A stretch of 64,000 nucleotides of DNA from CAG-791 sp045117315 (GTDB taxonomy: Bacteria > Bacillota > Clostridia > Lachnospirales > Lachnospiraceae): assembly GCA_045117315.1 (NCBI GenBank), contig JBGUNJ010000134.1, forward strand, positions 1 to 64,000, read 5' to 3'. Under the pieces are notes generated by a model, which had not been told where the DNA came from, made no database searches, and worked only from the letters and a program-made list of their open reading frames with translations. Of the stretch, positions 1-10,300 are shown one piece after another. The position numbers and the translations under genes are program-made. Within the stretch, counting starts at the first letter, position 1; each line of letters begins with the position of its first letter.

Positions 1-73
1 GGGGTCTTAGCTCAGCTGGGAGAGCACCTGCCTTACAAGCAGGGGGTCACAGGTTCGAGCCCTGTAGGCCCCA
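1..73 (+). tRNA. tRNA-Val (TAC)
   Basis: Complete cloverleaf: acceptor GGGGTCT pairs with AGGCCCC (one G-T pair), T arm ACAGG/CCTGT with TTCGAGC loop, anticodon TAC in the loop CCTTACAAG. Discriminator base A at 73; the CCA end is not encoded. First of five closely spaced tRNAs; its promoter lies outside the window. Confidence 0.97.
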
Positions 74-95
74 CTTTTAACCGAAAAAAGGATTT

Positions 96-168
96 GCCGA
101 TGTGGCTCAATTGGCAGAGCAGCTGATTTGTAATCAGCAGGTTATCGGTTCGAGTCCGATCATCGGCT
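96..168 (+). tRNA. tRNA-Thr (TGT)
   Basis: Acceptor GCCGATG pairs with CATCGGC; anticodon stem CTGAT/ATCAG encloses TTTGTAA with anticodon TGT; T loop TTCGAGT. CCA not encoded. Second gene of the tRNA cluster. Confidence 0.97.
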
Positions 169-177
169 TTCAAATTT

Positions 178-259
178 GGATGGGTTCCCGAGTGGCCAAA
201 GGGGGCAGACTGTAAATCTGTTGTCAGTGACTTCGGTGGTTCGAATCCACCCCCATCCA
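178..259 (+). tRNA. tRNA-Tyr (GTA)
   Basis: Acceptor GGATGGG pairs with CCCATCC; anticodon loop CTGTAAA carries GTA. A long variable arm (TTGTCAGTGACTTC region) is present, as expected for bacterial class II tRNA-Tyr. CCA not encoded. Confidence 0.96.
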
Positions 260-286
260 CTAATCATCAAGAGATGTACATATTGC

Positions 287-360
<74 letters not shown>

Positions 361-364
361 TTTC

Positions 365-437
<73 letters not shown>

Positions 438-448
438 CTTTTTTTTAC

Positions 449-476
449 CACCCTGTCATCGACAGGGTGTTTTTTT
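449..476 (+). terminator. terminator of the tRNA cluster
   Basis: Perfect 9-bp stem CACCCTGTC / GACAGGGTG with a 3-base loop, followed by seven T. It directly follows tRNA-Phe and should end the tRNA transcript. Confidence 0.93.
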
Positions 477-596
477 ATCGCAGGGCTGCCTTGAGGTATC
501 TTTCATCTGATTTCGAATGGCAGCCGGCGGGCGGCGTAGAGGGCATTGACATGTAACGTAATGCCTGACGATAGCATTACCACAAATAAGAATAGA

Positions 597-625
597 TTGA
601 CAATCATTTGAACGCCAGATATGCT
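597..625 (+). promoter_or_regulatory. sigma-A type promoter for the first yfhO-type gene
   Basis: TTGACA at 597-602 and TATGCT at 620-625 are separated by exactly 17 bases. A start near 632 would leave an untranslated leader of about 200 bases before the coding region at 836. The rest of the 477-835 gap is AT-rich and holds no gene that I can support. Confidence 0.7.
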
Positions 626-835
626 TTGCTTAATGAAATTCGTGTATTTATATTCAAGAGATGTTTTCAGGAAAAACAAAGAGTATAAGTAAACAAAGAA
701 TATAGGTATAGGAATAAGTATATTATTTATATAAGTATAGAAAGAGGCCCTGCATATGCATAATATTTCATTCTGCCGTGCGGGAAATTGTGAAACTATG
801 TACGACCGGTTCTTAGGGAACAGGGAGAATAATAA

Positions 836-3800
836 ATGAGTCAGAATACTAACAACATCACGGAAGTAATACCTGACGGGAATGTGCTGTCAAAACCGGA
901 AGAAAAAGCCGCCTCCGTCTGGAATGAAACAGAAGCAAAAGCCGGGAAAGCTGAGAACCATGAAGAAGCGCTTTCCGGGAAAGAGAATTCTTATGAAAAA
1001 GAGAATCCTTATGAAAAAGAGACTGTGTCCAACGGTTTAGCGGAACTGAGCGATGAGAAAATGACCACTCCTCCCGCTGAGCAGGGATCTGAGATTGACG
1101 GAACAGAACCGGAAGGCCCCGTGACTGATAAAACCGGCGAGGAGGAAAACTTATCGGAAGATTCGCAGAAAAAAAGCCAGCCGGAAAGTGTCGTGGCGGA
1201 GAAAACCGGCGCGGAGGAAACCGGGACTGAAAACAGAAAAGAAAACCCTCAGGAGGAGATTCAGGCAGATCAGGCAGACAGTCCGAAACGCCGGAACTGG
1301 TTCGCACGCTTTCTGCTGTGCAGCCTTTCTTTCGCGCTTGTCTGCGGGCTGATCCACCTGGTCTATTATGTGCTGAAGCTGGAGCCCTTCGGGACAGACG
1401 CAGTATCAATTGATGATGCCAAGATCCAGTACATTGACTTCTTCACATATTATGTGGACATTCTTCGAGGGACCAGGACGCTGAATTATGACTTCGGAAA
1501 TATGCTGGGCGGCAGTTCGATAGGGCTGTTCAGCTATTACCTTGCGTCACCCTTTAATCTGCTCCTTTATTTCTTCGGGAAAAAAGGAGTCTATCGGTTT
1601 TTTAATGTTGCCGTTGCGCTCAAGCTCGGGACGGCCGGGGCGACTTTCTGCTGGTATCTGCAGAGAAGGTTTGAAGACAGGATCCGCCCTGCCTTTGTTA
1701 TTGCCCTGTCGATGGGATACGGGCTGATGCAGTATTCTGTCGCGCAGAGCAGCAATATTATGTGGCTGGACGGGGTCTATATGCTGCCGCTGATGCTGCT
1801 GGGCGTGTATGAAGTGATTCATCGCAAGAGCATCTGGAGGCTTGTGCTGACGACTGCCATCTGCATTTTGTGCAACTGGTATATCGGAGGACTCAACTGC
1901 CTGTTCTCCGGCTTCTGGTTTTTGTTTGAGTTCATTTTCTGTGAACGCACAGAAGAGAAAAAAGAGATTATTGTAGAGCACAACTATCCGGCGCGCGGGG
2001 GATATTCCAGAGAAGAGGCCTCCGGTTTCATGGTCGGGATCACAGACTTTATCCTTTCATCCTGCCGGTATTTTTGGGCCATGGGCCTGGGTGTCGCCGC
2101 CAGCGCGGTTTTGTTTTTACCCGCTGTAAGTGCCATGCGGCAGGGAAAGGGTCAGTACGAAGAGGTCAAGATCCTGATGGAGTTCACGGGAGACATGCTT
2201 TCTGCTGTGCGCGGCTATTTCATCGGCTCGGTGAGTGAAAAGGGATATGCGGCGCTGTTCTGCGGCGGGATCGCCGTCTTTGCGGCGGCAGCCCTGTTCT
2301 TTTCCGGCTCGATCAAGATCCGCCAGAAGATTGCCTTTGTCTTCATGATGGGAGTCTGCTTCCTGATGCTGCAGTGGGAGCCGGCAATGATGGCATTTTC
2401 GCTCTTTAAGAGGGCGGACAGCTACTGGTACCGGTATAGCTATCTGGTCTGCTTTGCCATGCTGTTTGGCGCGGGGGCTTATCTTAGCCGGGCGGAAAAG
2501 GACCGCTGGTCCAAGGCTTTTGTGATACTTTCTTCATTGCTGTATTCAGCTGCCCTGCTCAAGCTGAACGGGATCCATTTCGTGGATTTCCGCGCGCAGG
2601 GTATGAAGCTTATCCTTGTCAATCCTGCTGTTTTCGCAACTGCGGCGGCCTCGCTGGTCCTGGCGGTTCTGACGGTGACCCTGCTTTCAGCAAAGAAAAA
2701 TATCCTTATCCGTCTCGTTGCGGGACTGCTGGTGATCCTGATCACAGGGGCTGAGCTGGGAACAAACGCGTGGCTGTTCTGGAGAGATCACAAAGACGGA
2801 TCTCAGACTCTTTATATGGAGTATTCACAGGGATTGAAAGCGCAGCTGAAACAGCTGCGGAAGATCGACGGAGGATATTACAGGATTGCCCAGGACAGGA
2901 CAAGATGGCACTACGATGAAGACGATCTGACGTCATATTTTAACGAATCACTGGCGCAGAATTACTGGTCGAATGCAGCCTATACATCCAGCCCCGAGAA
3001 TGCCCAGCTCTCCTTGATGTGGCGTCTGGGCTACCGGGATGAGGCGGGGTGCATGCTGATCGTGCGCGATTCGATTCTTGCCTCGGATTCCTTCCTGGGG
3101 GTAAAATACCTTCTGGAGAGCACCCCTGTCCGCGGGCTGAAACGCGTCAAAAATGTGAAGCCTTTTAACGGGCGCTCAGTCTACCTGAATCCCTATGCGC
3201 TGCCCATGGCCTTTGTCTATGACGGATCCAAACTGCCCTCGCGCAGATATGAAAATGCCTATGTTTATCAGAATGCCCTGTTCTCAACGCTGAGCGGCAA
3301 ACAGACAGAGCTCTACACCCAGCTCAGCTGGACTCGCCGCAATGAGGCTGACAAGGCATATTTCCGGATTTTTGTGCCGGAAGGAAACTATCTGGCATAC
3401 GGAAACCTTCTCTGGCCTGAAAAAATGGGAGGCCTTATGTCGATCAACGGCGCGGAGCCGTTCGGCTACTGCAGGTGGCAGTCACCGGCATCTTTCATGA
3501 TCCGGAGCCGCAAGGAACAGGCGGCATCCCAGGCAGGAGAAAGCCTGCAGGCAGTCGCTGCCAGAGAGAAGGAAGAGCAGGAGCTTCTGGAGGCGGCCGC
3601 GGCGGAAAGCGCGTCCTCAGAAGGCGCGGCGGAAAATGTTTCCGAAGGGCCGGCAGGTATTCTGGACCGTCTGAAGTCAGTCTTTGAAGGAAATGAGGAC
3701 ATTTCAGGCGGAGAAGAAGCTCTGCCTGAGGTGGATGAAGTGGAAATCCGCAAAGAGGAGCTTGTAAAGGCAGCAGCCGCATTCGACAAGAAAACCCTGG

Positions 3801-4267
3801 CAGAGGCGAAAAAGGATAAAAACTTCAACGGGGATGTGCGCACAATAGTCTTCAGCACGGAAAAAGGCTTGACTTTTAAAGATTATCAGTTTTACGGGCT
3901 CAATCTGGATGCGCTTGCCGAGGCGTCCGAGAGGATCCGGGCCGGTGAAGTCAAGGATATAAAAATCAGGAACGGACATATCACCTGCAGCGTGCAGGGA
4001 ACGCAGGGTAGGAGCATCTGCCTGCTTGTACCCTGGTCCAAGGGATGGAAAGCGCTCCGCAACAATGAGGTCATTCAGCCGGATACAGTCGCGGGTACAA
4101 TGATCACGATTCCGCTGGTGGACGGCACCAACAAAATTGAACTGACTTACGAGATTCCTTTCCTGAGAGAGGGAATGTATATTTCCGTTGCGGCACTGGC
4201 GGTCATGCTGATCGACGCGCTCTGCAGATGGATTTCTACCCGCAAAAAGAAAAAGAACAGACGATAG
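836..4267 (+). CDS. YfhO-type membrane glycosyltransferase (copy 1)
   Basis: A 1143-residue polytopic membrane protein of the YfhO family. In Bacillus and Listeria work, YfhO-type GT-C proteins act with a GT2 enzyme and a GtrA-type flippase to add sugars to lipoteichoic acid outside the cell. What is visible: a hydrophilic, Glu/Lys-rich tail of about 150 residues; a first membrane segment near 155-178; an early outside loop (LEPFGTDAVSIDDAKIQYID, candidate acidic active site); about a dozen hydrophobic segments to residue 650; then a large soluble C-terminal part and a last membrane helix ending in a Lys/Arg tail. Family members are commonly nearer 850 residues; the excess is the N-terminal tail and an Ala/Glu/Ser-rich insert near 900-990. 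Start ATG follows GGGAGA. The stop codon lies inside a tandem repeat. Followed by GtrA- and GT2-type genes on the same strand. Family assignment is firm; the sugar and acceptor are unknown. Confidence 0.85.
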   Translation: MSQNTNNITEVIPDGNVLSKPEEKAASVWNETEAKAGKAENHEEALSGKENSYEKENPYEKETVSNGLAELSDEKMTTPPAEQGSEIDGTEPEGPVTDKTGEEENLSEDSQKKSQPESVVAEKTGAEETGTENRKENPQEEIQADQADSPKRRNWFARFLLCSLSFALVCGLIHLVYYVLKLEPFGTDAVSIDDAKIQYIDFFTYYVDILRGTRTLNYDFGNMLGGSSIGLFSYYLASPFNLLLYFFGKKGVYRFFNVAVALKLGTAGATFCWYLQRRFEDRIRPAFVIALSMGYGLMQYSVAQSSNIMWLDGVYMLPLMLLGVYEVIHRKSIWRLVLTTAICILCNWYIGGLNCLFSGFWFLFEFIFCERTEEKKEIIVEHNYPARGGYSREEASGFMVGITDFILSSCRYFWAMGLGVAASAVLFLPAVSAMRQGKGQYEEVKILMEFTGDMLSAVRGYFIGSVSEKGYAALFCGGIAVFAAAALFFSGSIKIRQKIAFVFMMGVCFLMLQWEPAMMAFSLFKRADSYWYRYSYLVCFAMLFGAGAYLSRAEKDRWSKAFVILSSLLYSAALLKLNGIHFVDFRAQGMKLILVNPAVFATAAASLVLAVLTVTLLSAKKNILIRLVAGLLVILITGAELGTNAWLFWRDHKDGSQTLYMEYSQGLKAQLKQLRKIDGGYYRIAQDRTRWHYDEDDLTSYFNESLAQNYWSNAAYTSSPENAQLSLMWRLGYRDEAGCMLIVRDSILASDSFLGVKYLLESTPVRGLKRVKNVKPFNGRSVYLNPYALPMAFVYDGSKLPSRRYENAYVYQNALFSTLSGKQTELYTQLSWTRRNEADKAYFRIFVPEGNYLAYGNLLWPEKMGGLMSINGAEPFGYCRWQSPASFMIRSRKEQAASQAGESLQAVAAREKEEQELLEAAAAESASSEGAAENVSEGPAGILDRLKSVFEGNEDISGGEEALPEVDEVEIRKEELVKAAAAFDKKTLAEAKKDKNFNGDVRTIVFSTEKGLTFKDYQFYGLNLDALAEASERIRAGEVKDIKIRNGHITCSVQGTQGRSICLLVPWSKGWKALRNNEVIQPDTVAGTMITIPLVDGTNKIELTYEIPFLREGMYISVAALAVMLIDALCRWISTRKKKKNRR

Positions 4268-4371
4268 AATTCGGTCCGTAAAAAGAAAAAGACTGCGCGA
4301 TAGAATTCGGTCCATATAAAGAAAAGAACAGGCGATAGAATTCGGTCCGTAAAAAGAAAAAGACCGGACGA
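4241..4371 (+). repeat. tandem repeat spanning the yfhO copy 1 stop codon
   Basis: Three units of 36, 36 and 35 bases (4241-4276, 4277-4312, 4313-4347) and a partial fourth. Each contains the (C)GATAGAATTCGGTC core, so the last 9 codons of the gene, including TAG, are repeated twice downstream. Confidence 0.9.
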
Positions 4372-4382
4372 CAGGTCCGGTC
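4362..4382 (+). other. hairpin upstream of the gtrA-type gene
   Basis: Perfect 8-bp stem GACCGGAC / GTCCGGTC with a 5-base loop and no T-tract. It sits between the first yfhO-type gene and the next ribosome site, so it may be a processing or stabilising hairpin within one transcript rather than a terminator (inference). Confidence 0.5.
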
Positions 4383-4403
4383 AGATGAAAGAGGAAAGAA
4401 AAG

Positions 4404-5078
4404 ATGGCAGACAGGACGGGAGCGGAAGATGACAGAAACCGGATTCCAGGGAAAGGGACTGACCCGGCGGGACAGTCCGCGAAAACGGAAGCAGGAGCTT
4501 CGGGTCAGGCTGCGAAAACAGATTCAGGAGCTGTGGGACAGGCCGTGAAAACAGAGCCGGCAGACGCGGAACAGGCTGCTAAAACGGGATCAGGAGCTTC
4601 GGGTCAGACTACAAATACAGCTGCTGATGATCTTGAGAAGGCAGGACAGAAAGCGTCTTCTCAGGGAGAAAATAAACTGATCCGTCTGCTGACATCAGAA
4701 GGAATGCGGTATTTGTTTATCGGCGGATGCACGACCATGGTAAACCTGGTGGTTTACGCGGTTTTATGCCGTGTGGTCCACCTCAATGTCAACATCAGCA
4801 ACATCATCTCTGTGTCAGTGTCGATTCTGTTTGCCTATGTGACAAACAAGCTGATCGTATTCCGGTCGCACTGCAGCAGTCTGGGTGAGCTTGCAGCGGA
4901 GTGCGCGCGTTTTATCGGCGCCAGACTGGCGACCATGGTGATCGAGGTCGGCGGAGTATTTGTACTCTATGAGATCCTTCATCAAAATGAGATGGTCGCC
5001 AAACTCGCGACCCAGGTACTGGTCGTGATCGGAAATTACTTTATCAGCCGGTTTATCGTATTCAAAGACAGAACGTGA
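4404..5078 (+). CDS. GtrA-family flippase-like protein
   Basis: A 224-residue protein. Residues from about 88 form a GtrA domain: four hydrophobic segments beginning MRYLFIGGCTTMVNLVVYAV and ending with NYFISRFIVFKDR, the usual basic end of the family. GtrA proteins are thought to move polyprenyl-phosphate-linked sugars across the membrane. The first 85 residues are an extra hydrophilic tail with an 11-residue repeat (AKTxxGAxGQA, about residues 26-72), encoded by 33-bp tandem repeats; typical GtrA proteins are only 120-150 residues. Start ATG follows AGAGGAAAG. It lies between a YfhO-type gene and a GT2 gene 63 bases downstream, the expected partners of a three-component glycosylation system. 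It is the only GtrA in the locus, so it may serve both GT2 enzymes (inference). Confidence 0.88.
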   Translation: MADRTGAEDDRNRIPGKGTDPAGQSAKTEAGASGQAAKTDSGAVGQAVKTEPADAEQAAKTGSGASGQTTNTAADDLEKAGQKASSQGENKLIRLLTSEGMRYLFIGGCTTMVNLVVYAVLCRVVHLNVNISNIISVSVSILFAYVTNKLIVFRSHCSSLGELAAECARFIGARLATMVIEVGGVFVLYEILHQNEMVAKLATQVLVVIGNYFISRFIVFKDRT

Positions 5079-5140
5079 GGAACTGCGCGCAGGACTCGTG
5101 AACGTGCCCCAAACAGAACGTCAGTCAGGAGAAAACGGAA

Positions 5141-6112
5141 ATGCTTTTGTCGGTGATCGTTCCATGTTATAACGAAGAAGGAAATATAGACCTTTTCTAT
5201 GAGGAGGCAGTGAAGGCGCTGGGAGATCTGATGCCGTGCACAGAGCTCATCTTTGTCAATGACGGAAGCCGGGACTCCACTCTGGAGAAACTCAGGGCTC
5301 TCTGCGCACGTGCGAAATATCGGGTCAGAGTGGTCAGCTTTTCGAGAAATTTCGGGAAGGAGGCAGCGCTTCTGGCGGGGCTGCGCAGTTCCGAGGGCGA
5401 TTTTACTGTGATCATAGACGCGGATCTTCAGCAGAATCCCGCATACATAGTGGAAATGATGAAGATTCTGGAAGAGCACCCGGAGTATGATGCTGTCGCG
5501 GCTTATCAGGAAGAGCGAAAAGAGGGATTTATCATCTCATCTTTCAAAAAGACCTTTTACAAGGTCATCGACAGCATGACGGATGTGAAAATCATGCAGG
5601 CTGCCAGTGACTTTCGCCTTCTTCGCCGCCCGGTCGTCGACGCGATCCTGTCCCTTCCGGAAAAATGCCGTTTTTCAAAAGGCATTTTTGCATGGGTGGG
5701 TTTTGAGACCTACTATATGCCCTACAAGGTTGAGGACAGGGCAAGCGGGACTTCCAAATGGAATTTCTGGAAGCTCATGATGTATGCTTTTGACGGAATC
5801 ATTGCTTTTTCCAACAAGCCGCTGATCATGTCTTCGGTAGTAGGTTTCTTTCTCTTCATGCTCTCGATCCTCTACCTTATCATCATTGTGATCAAGACCA
5901 TTCTGTGGGGAGATCCTGTCGCCGGTTTCCCGACGCTGGCATGCCTGATCCTGATGCTCTCGGGAATCGAATTGCTGGGAATAGGAATTCTGGGCCAGTA
6001 TCTGGCCAAGTCTTATACTGAGTCCAAGGGCCGGCCTGTTTATGTCGTCAAGGAGACAATGGACAGCGGGGATCCGGATGAAGTACAGAAGAAGGCTCCG
6101 GAAAAGAACTGA
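5141..6112 (+). CDS. GT2 polyprenyl-phosphate glycosyltransferase (GtrB/CsbB type, copy 1)
   Basis: A 323-residue enzyme of the DPM1-like GT2 group, which transfers a sugar from a nucleotide sugar to undecaprenyl phosphate at the inner membrane face. Visible motifs: N-terminal SVIVPCYNEEGNI, FVNDGSRDST, the FSRNFGKEAAL segment, DADLQQNP (metal-binding DxD type), and two C-terminal membrane segments (about 230-260 and 270-300), a layout shared with CsbB, GtrB and YkoT. Start ATG follows GTCAGGAGAAAACGGAA. It closes the first gene set (yfhO-gtrA-GT2) and is followed by a terminator shared with the convergent nucleosidase gene. About half of its residues appear identical to the second GT2 at 14226, by eye. 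The sugar cannot be read from the sequence. Confidence 0.92.
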   Translation: MLLSVIVPCYNEEGNIDLFYEEAVKALGDLMPCTELIFVNDGSRDSTLEKLRALCARAKYRVRVVSFSRNFGKEAALLAGLRSSEGDFTVIIDADLQQNPAYIVEMMKILEEHPEYDAVAAYQEERKEGFIISSFKKTFYKVIDSMTDVKIMQAASDFRLLRRPVVDAILSLPEKCRFSKGIFAWVGFETYYMPYKVEDRASGTSKWNFWKLMMYAFDGIIAFSNKPLIMSSVVGFFLFMLSILYLIIIVIKTILWGDPVAGFPTLACLILMLSGIELLGIGILGQYLAKSYTESKGRPVYVVKETMDSGDPDEVQKKAPEKN

Positions 6113-6158
6113 TCATGTGGGCGGAAACAGATAAAAAAGAATATACAGATAACAGAAT

Positions 6159-6196
6159 AAAAAGCTGCGGGGCCGAAAATGGCTGCGCAGCTTTTT
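6159..6196 (+). terminator. bidirectional terminator
   Basis: Stem AAAAAGCTGCG / CGCAGCTTTTT gives a T-tract on either strand. It lies between the convergent GT2 gene (+) and nucleosidase gene (-), and can serve both. Confidence 0.85.
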
Positions 6197-6276
6197 CTGT
6201 TACAAACATTAAATAAGCCGGTCACTGTATTAGAAAACAGCTTAGATGTTTGCGGACATGACCGAAAGGAAGCCGG

Positions 6277-7014
6277 TCACTGTGTCCGGGAAATATCTCT
6301 GACCATATAGGCGACTACATTTGAGCAGTTTTCAGCAGCCTTGTGCTCGAAAGTCCCGAATTCTACGTCCGCTTCGTCTCCTGCCTTGTCGGAGATGGCG
6401 CGCAGAACTACAAAGGGAATGTTATTGAGACAGGCCGTGTGGGCGATTGCCGCGCCTTCCATTTCAGTGCAGATGGCATGAAAGGTATTGACCAGGCGGT
6501 TTCTCTGTTCGGCGGAACTGATGAACTGATCGCCGCTGACTATGCGTCCCTCATGGATGCCGATCCCGGGAGCTGCGGTGCGGCAGGCCCTGGCTGCCAG
6601 GCTGCGGAGAAAAGGATCCGCGGGGAAACTGCTCAGAACAGGACCTTCCCCGAGAGAGGGGATGATGCCGGGTTCATAACCCAGGGGCCCCAGATCCAGA
6701 TCGTGGTGCATCGCATCTGTACAGATCACGATGTCGCCGATGTTGATGCTGTGATCCAGAGAGCCTGCGATACCGGTATTGATGAGATGTGTGATCTGGA
6801 AGCAATCGATCAGAATCTGCGCGCAGAGAGCCGCGTTTACCTTGCCTATACCGCTTCTGACAATGACGACGTCGGTGTCTCCGAGTTTTCCGATATGAAA
6901 GCGGAGACCTGCTCTGGTCATGATACTTTCAGATGTCATTTCTTCTTTTGTGAGCTTTTCAACTTCGAGATCCATAGCTCCGATGATACCGATTCTGGTT
7001 TTCATAATACCCAT
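6277..7014 (-). CDS. mtnN: 5'-methylthioadenosine/S-adenosylhomocysteine nucleosidase
   Basis: A 245-residue cytoplasmic hydrolase that cleaves adenine from methylthioadenosine and S-adenosylhomocysteine, recycling the by-products of SAM-dependent reactions. Motifs: N-terminal RIGIIGAMDLEVEKL with the catalytic-site Glu, INTGIAGSL (glycine-rich nucleobase pocket), VSGDQFI, CTEMEGAAIAHTA (ribose-binding Met-Glu) and RAISDKA with the catalytic Asp. Length fits the family (about 230). The called ATG follows AAAGG; a second ATG three codons later is possible and gives the more usual MKTRIGIIG start. It is a lone gene on the opposite strand splitting the glycosylation locus. Its 3' end (14 bases, AAGCCGGTCACTGT) is repeated 55 bases beyond the stop, at 6215-6228. 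Confidence 0.94.
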   Translation of the reverse strand: MGIMKTRIGIIGAMDLEVEKLTKEEMTSESIMTRAGLRFHIGKLGDTDVVIVRSGIGKVNAALCAQILIDCFQITHLINTGIAGSLDHSINIGDIVICTDAMHHDLDLGPLGYEPGIIPSLGEGPVLSSFPADPFLRSLAARACRTAAPGIGIHEGRIVSGDQFISSAEQRNRLVNTFHAICTEMEGAAIAHTACLNNIPFVVLRAISDKAGDEADVEFGTFEHKAAENCSNVVAYMVRDISRTQ

Positions 7015-7172
7015 TCGCCTTTCCGGTTTGTCCGAAGATAAATACTGCTGTTTATTAGAATAGCACAGAACTGTTGTAAATAGTGAGTGAAAATCTGCCC
7101 GGGCCCTGCACGGGAATTACCCGGGAATTACTTACCCTGAAATACTTGTTTCTCATCAGACTGAATATGTGG

Positions 7173-7178
7173 TAAACT
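7173..7178 (+). promoter_or_regulatory. possible extended -10 promoter for yfhO copy 2
   Basis: TGGTAAACT gives an extended -10 (TG-N-TAAACT) in the 7015-7332 gap, without a good -35 box. The gap otherwise holds one copy of the dispersed TTGCGCGATGAAGAATAAA repeat (7246-7277). Confidence 0.3.
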
Positions 7179-7245
7179 ACTACTATCTATGTGCCTTCGC
7201 GGAATACAGGGCGCAGCAGATGTAAAAGCAATCCTGTGACAGAAG

Positions 7246-7277
7246 CTGCGGGCTTTGCGCGATGAAGAATAAATTAA
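7246..7277 (+). repeat. dispersed repeat family A, short copy
   Basis: GGGCTTTGCGCGATGAAGAATAAATTAAG matches the 3' part of the repeat family best seen at 44090-44288, 61829-61913 and 63390-63474. It lies about 50 bases upstream of the yfhO copy 2 ribosome site. Confidence 0.7.
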
Positions 7278-7332
7278 GAACAAACAGGTGGAGAGCGCGT
7301 GTCAATGACGCGGGCCTGACGGAGGAAAAAAA

Positions 7333-10300
7333 ATGCGGACTGCCGGTGAAGACATGGGCGCAAAGAAACAGTCCCTGAGGGTCAGGGACTATATCATATA
7401 TTTTCTGGGATATTCGATTCTGTTCGCAGCTGCGGCAGTTGCTGTATTTGTGTGGTTCTGGCTGAAAAGGAAGCGCTTTGTCTGGCAGACAGACGGAGTG
7501 AGCCAGCATTATTACGGGCTGCTTTATTTTTCGCGCTGGGGAAAGGAAGTGATCCGGCAGTTTCAGGAGACCCATGTACTCCGTTTTCCCACTTACAGTT
7601 TCCGCATGGGCTACGGAGAGGATCTGTTTACGACCCTTGCCTATTATGTGATCGGGGATCCCTTCAGCCTGCCGGCAGTCTTTGTGCCGGAACAATATCT
7701 GATGCATTTCCATGATCTGATGCTCATGGTCCGCTTCTGGCTGGCGGGCATTACTTTCAGTGCCTACACATTCTACATGGGACGGCGGTCCCGGCTCGGA
7801 GTGCTTGCGGGTGCCCTGATTTACATTTTCAACGGGTTTACCATGTCGGGAATGCGCCATCACTATTTCCTGAATCCCTTTGTCTTCTTTCCGCTGATCC
7901 TGATCGGGTGCGAGAGGTATTTCCGCAGGAAAAAGCCGGGGCTGTTCATCTTTATGGTGTTCCTGTCCGCGGTCAGCAATTTTTACTTTTTCTATATGCT
8001 TGTCATTATGACGGTCCTGTATGCCGTGTGGCGCTCAGTGCGTCTGCACGGATTCCGGCATTTCGGGCGGGTGATTCTGGATGGAATTGCCTTCTTCTTC
8101 TATGGGACTTTGGGGACCCTGCTGGCGTCGTTTATCTTCCTTCCGGTCGTCCTGCGCTTTCTGCAGGATCCGCGGACATCAGACACCAAGACGATCCCTC
8201 TGTTCTGGACGGAGAGTTTTTATCGGAATTTCCTGGACTGTTTCCTGACAAACGGGACATCGGCCCTGTCCGAGTCATGGACATATATGGGCTTTGGCGC
8301 CGTTGCGGCGCTCTGTGTCCTGTTCATATTCGCCGGGCGCAAAAAGCATTTTGACCTCAAGGCTGCTTTCGTGGGACTGACCTGCCTGCTGATGACGCCC
8401 ATGGCGGCTTATTTCATGAACGGTTTTTCCTATCCGGCAAACCGTTGGATGTGGGCTTACGCGCTTCTGGTCGGCTATATGACTGCGACGGCATTTCCGG
8501 AGCTCATGGAGGCGGGACGCAGGCAGCTGACGGCAGCCTTTGTGCTCATGTTTATACTGGCGGCGGTGTGCGCCGCCTGGAGCTATACTTTTTCCAGGGC
8601 CAGCGGACAGGCCTTTGTTCTGGGACTTTTCGGCCTGGGGGCTGTTCTTCTGGGGCATGTCCGACTGCTGGAAAACAAGGCGGGGCGGGAAGGCGTCTTC
8701 GTGCGGGTGCAGGCATTCCTCCTGGCATGTGTCTTCCTCACGATCGCTTCCGCGGGATATTTTGATTATTCGCCGGAGAGGTCGGCCAAAGTATTTGAGT
8801 ATCTCTCCCGGGCTCAGATCGAGACCCTGACTGCCAAGGATTCCGCGGCTGCGGCTGAGCTGATCGACAATAACCTGCTCAAAGACAAAAAGGATCAGGT
8901 TCCTTTTTACAGATATACGACATATAACCCCGAAAACAATACATCCATGCTCTACGGGGTCTCCAATACCCAGTACTACTGGAGCCTGTCCAACACCAGC
9001 ATCACGACATTCCTGGCGGAGACAGGACAGCTCAACAGGATGATCCATCTGTATGATTCTCTGGATGACAGGACGGCCCTGAACGAGATCGCGGGAGTCC
9101 GCTATTTTCTCGGAAATGACAAAGAGGGCGTTCCTTATGGCTATGAAAAAAAGGAAGGGCTCTCCTATGACAATTATGATCTCTGGCCTGAACTGGAGTT
9201 AGTGGACAGATACTCCTGCCAGGTCTATGAAAATAAATATGCCCTTCCCTTCGGGTTTACGTCCGACCGGTGGATCAGCCGCAAGGACTATGATGCCATG
9301 GATATCCCGCAGAGGCAGCAGGCGCTGATGCAGGGAATCCTCCTGGAAAGAGAACCCGCGGATAACTTTACAAAGATCAGTCCCGCTGAAGGCGCCGATG
9401 CAGGAACGGCCGCGGCCAAAGACGGAACCGGAGCAGGCGCTGCCGGGACAGCAGCCAATGCCGCAGCAGGGAATCCTGCAGGAAACGGGGCATCCGCTGT
9501 CGGAAACACGGTCACTTTTTCGGACCGGCGCATACCGGTCAGTTTCGTATTTGATCCGGGAAAGATCACTGCATCAGGGCTGACAGCGGCTGCGGATGCA
9601 GGGACGGCCGGAGTACAGCCGGGCGCGAAAGCAGCTGCGGCTCAGACTACGGCAGGAAAAGCTGCGGCAGGAACAGCTGCGCAGGCAGCCGATACAAAGG
9701 CTGCGGCAGGAACAGCTGCGGGCGCAGCGAATCCCGGGACTGCGGCAGGGGAGAATCAGGGAGTGCCGGCTGAAGCTGCAGCCGGACAAACGGAACAGAC
9801 ACAGACTGCGGGCGCAGCGGACAATGCCTCGGAGACAACCATGTCTGTATCCGGAAAAGGAGAGAGGATCTCTTTTGAGATTCAGGAAGCCGGCACGGTC
9901 GTCAGCATGAAATTTAATGGCCTCACGGCATGTGAGACAGGGCTGTACCTGAAGGGAATGCAGTACCAGCCGCCTGCAGGACGGAAGACTTCCACTAAAT
10001 TCCTGCTGCCGGTGCGGGGCTTCTCCGGCGAACAGATGGTTACAGACAAGCAGTTTGGATTTACTACACCTCTTGACCCCTGGACAACAGGACAGACTGA
10101 CTTCCTGATCAATATGCGCTACCACGACCAGGCCATGGACCGGATCGAGCTCACTTTCCCGTCAGAAGGCACTTTCTCCTTCGACTCGATCGAAGTGGTC
10201 TGCCAGCCTATGCAGGACTTCGCGGCACAGGCGGAAGCCCTCAGAAAAACATCGCTGGCCAATCTCGATCTTCATGAGATGGGCAGCAGCTATGCGACCG

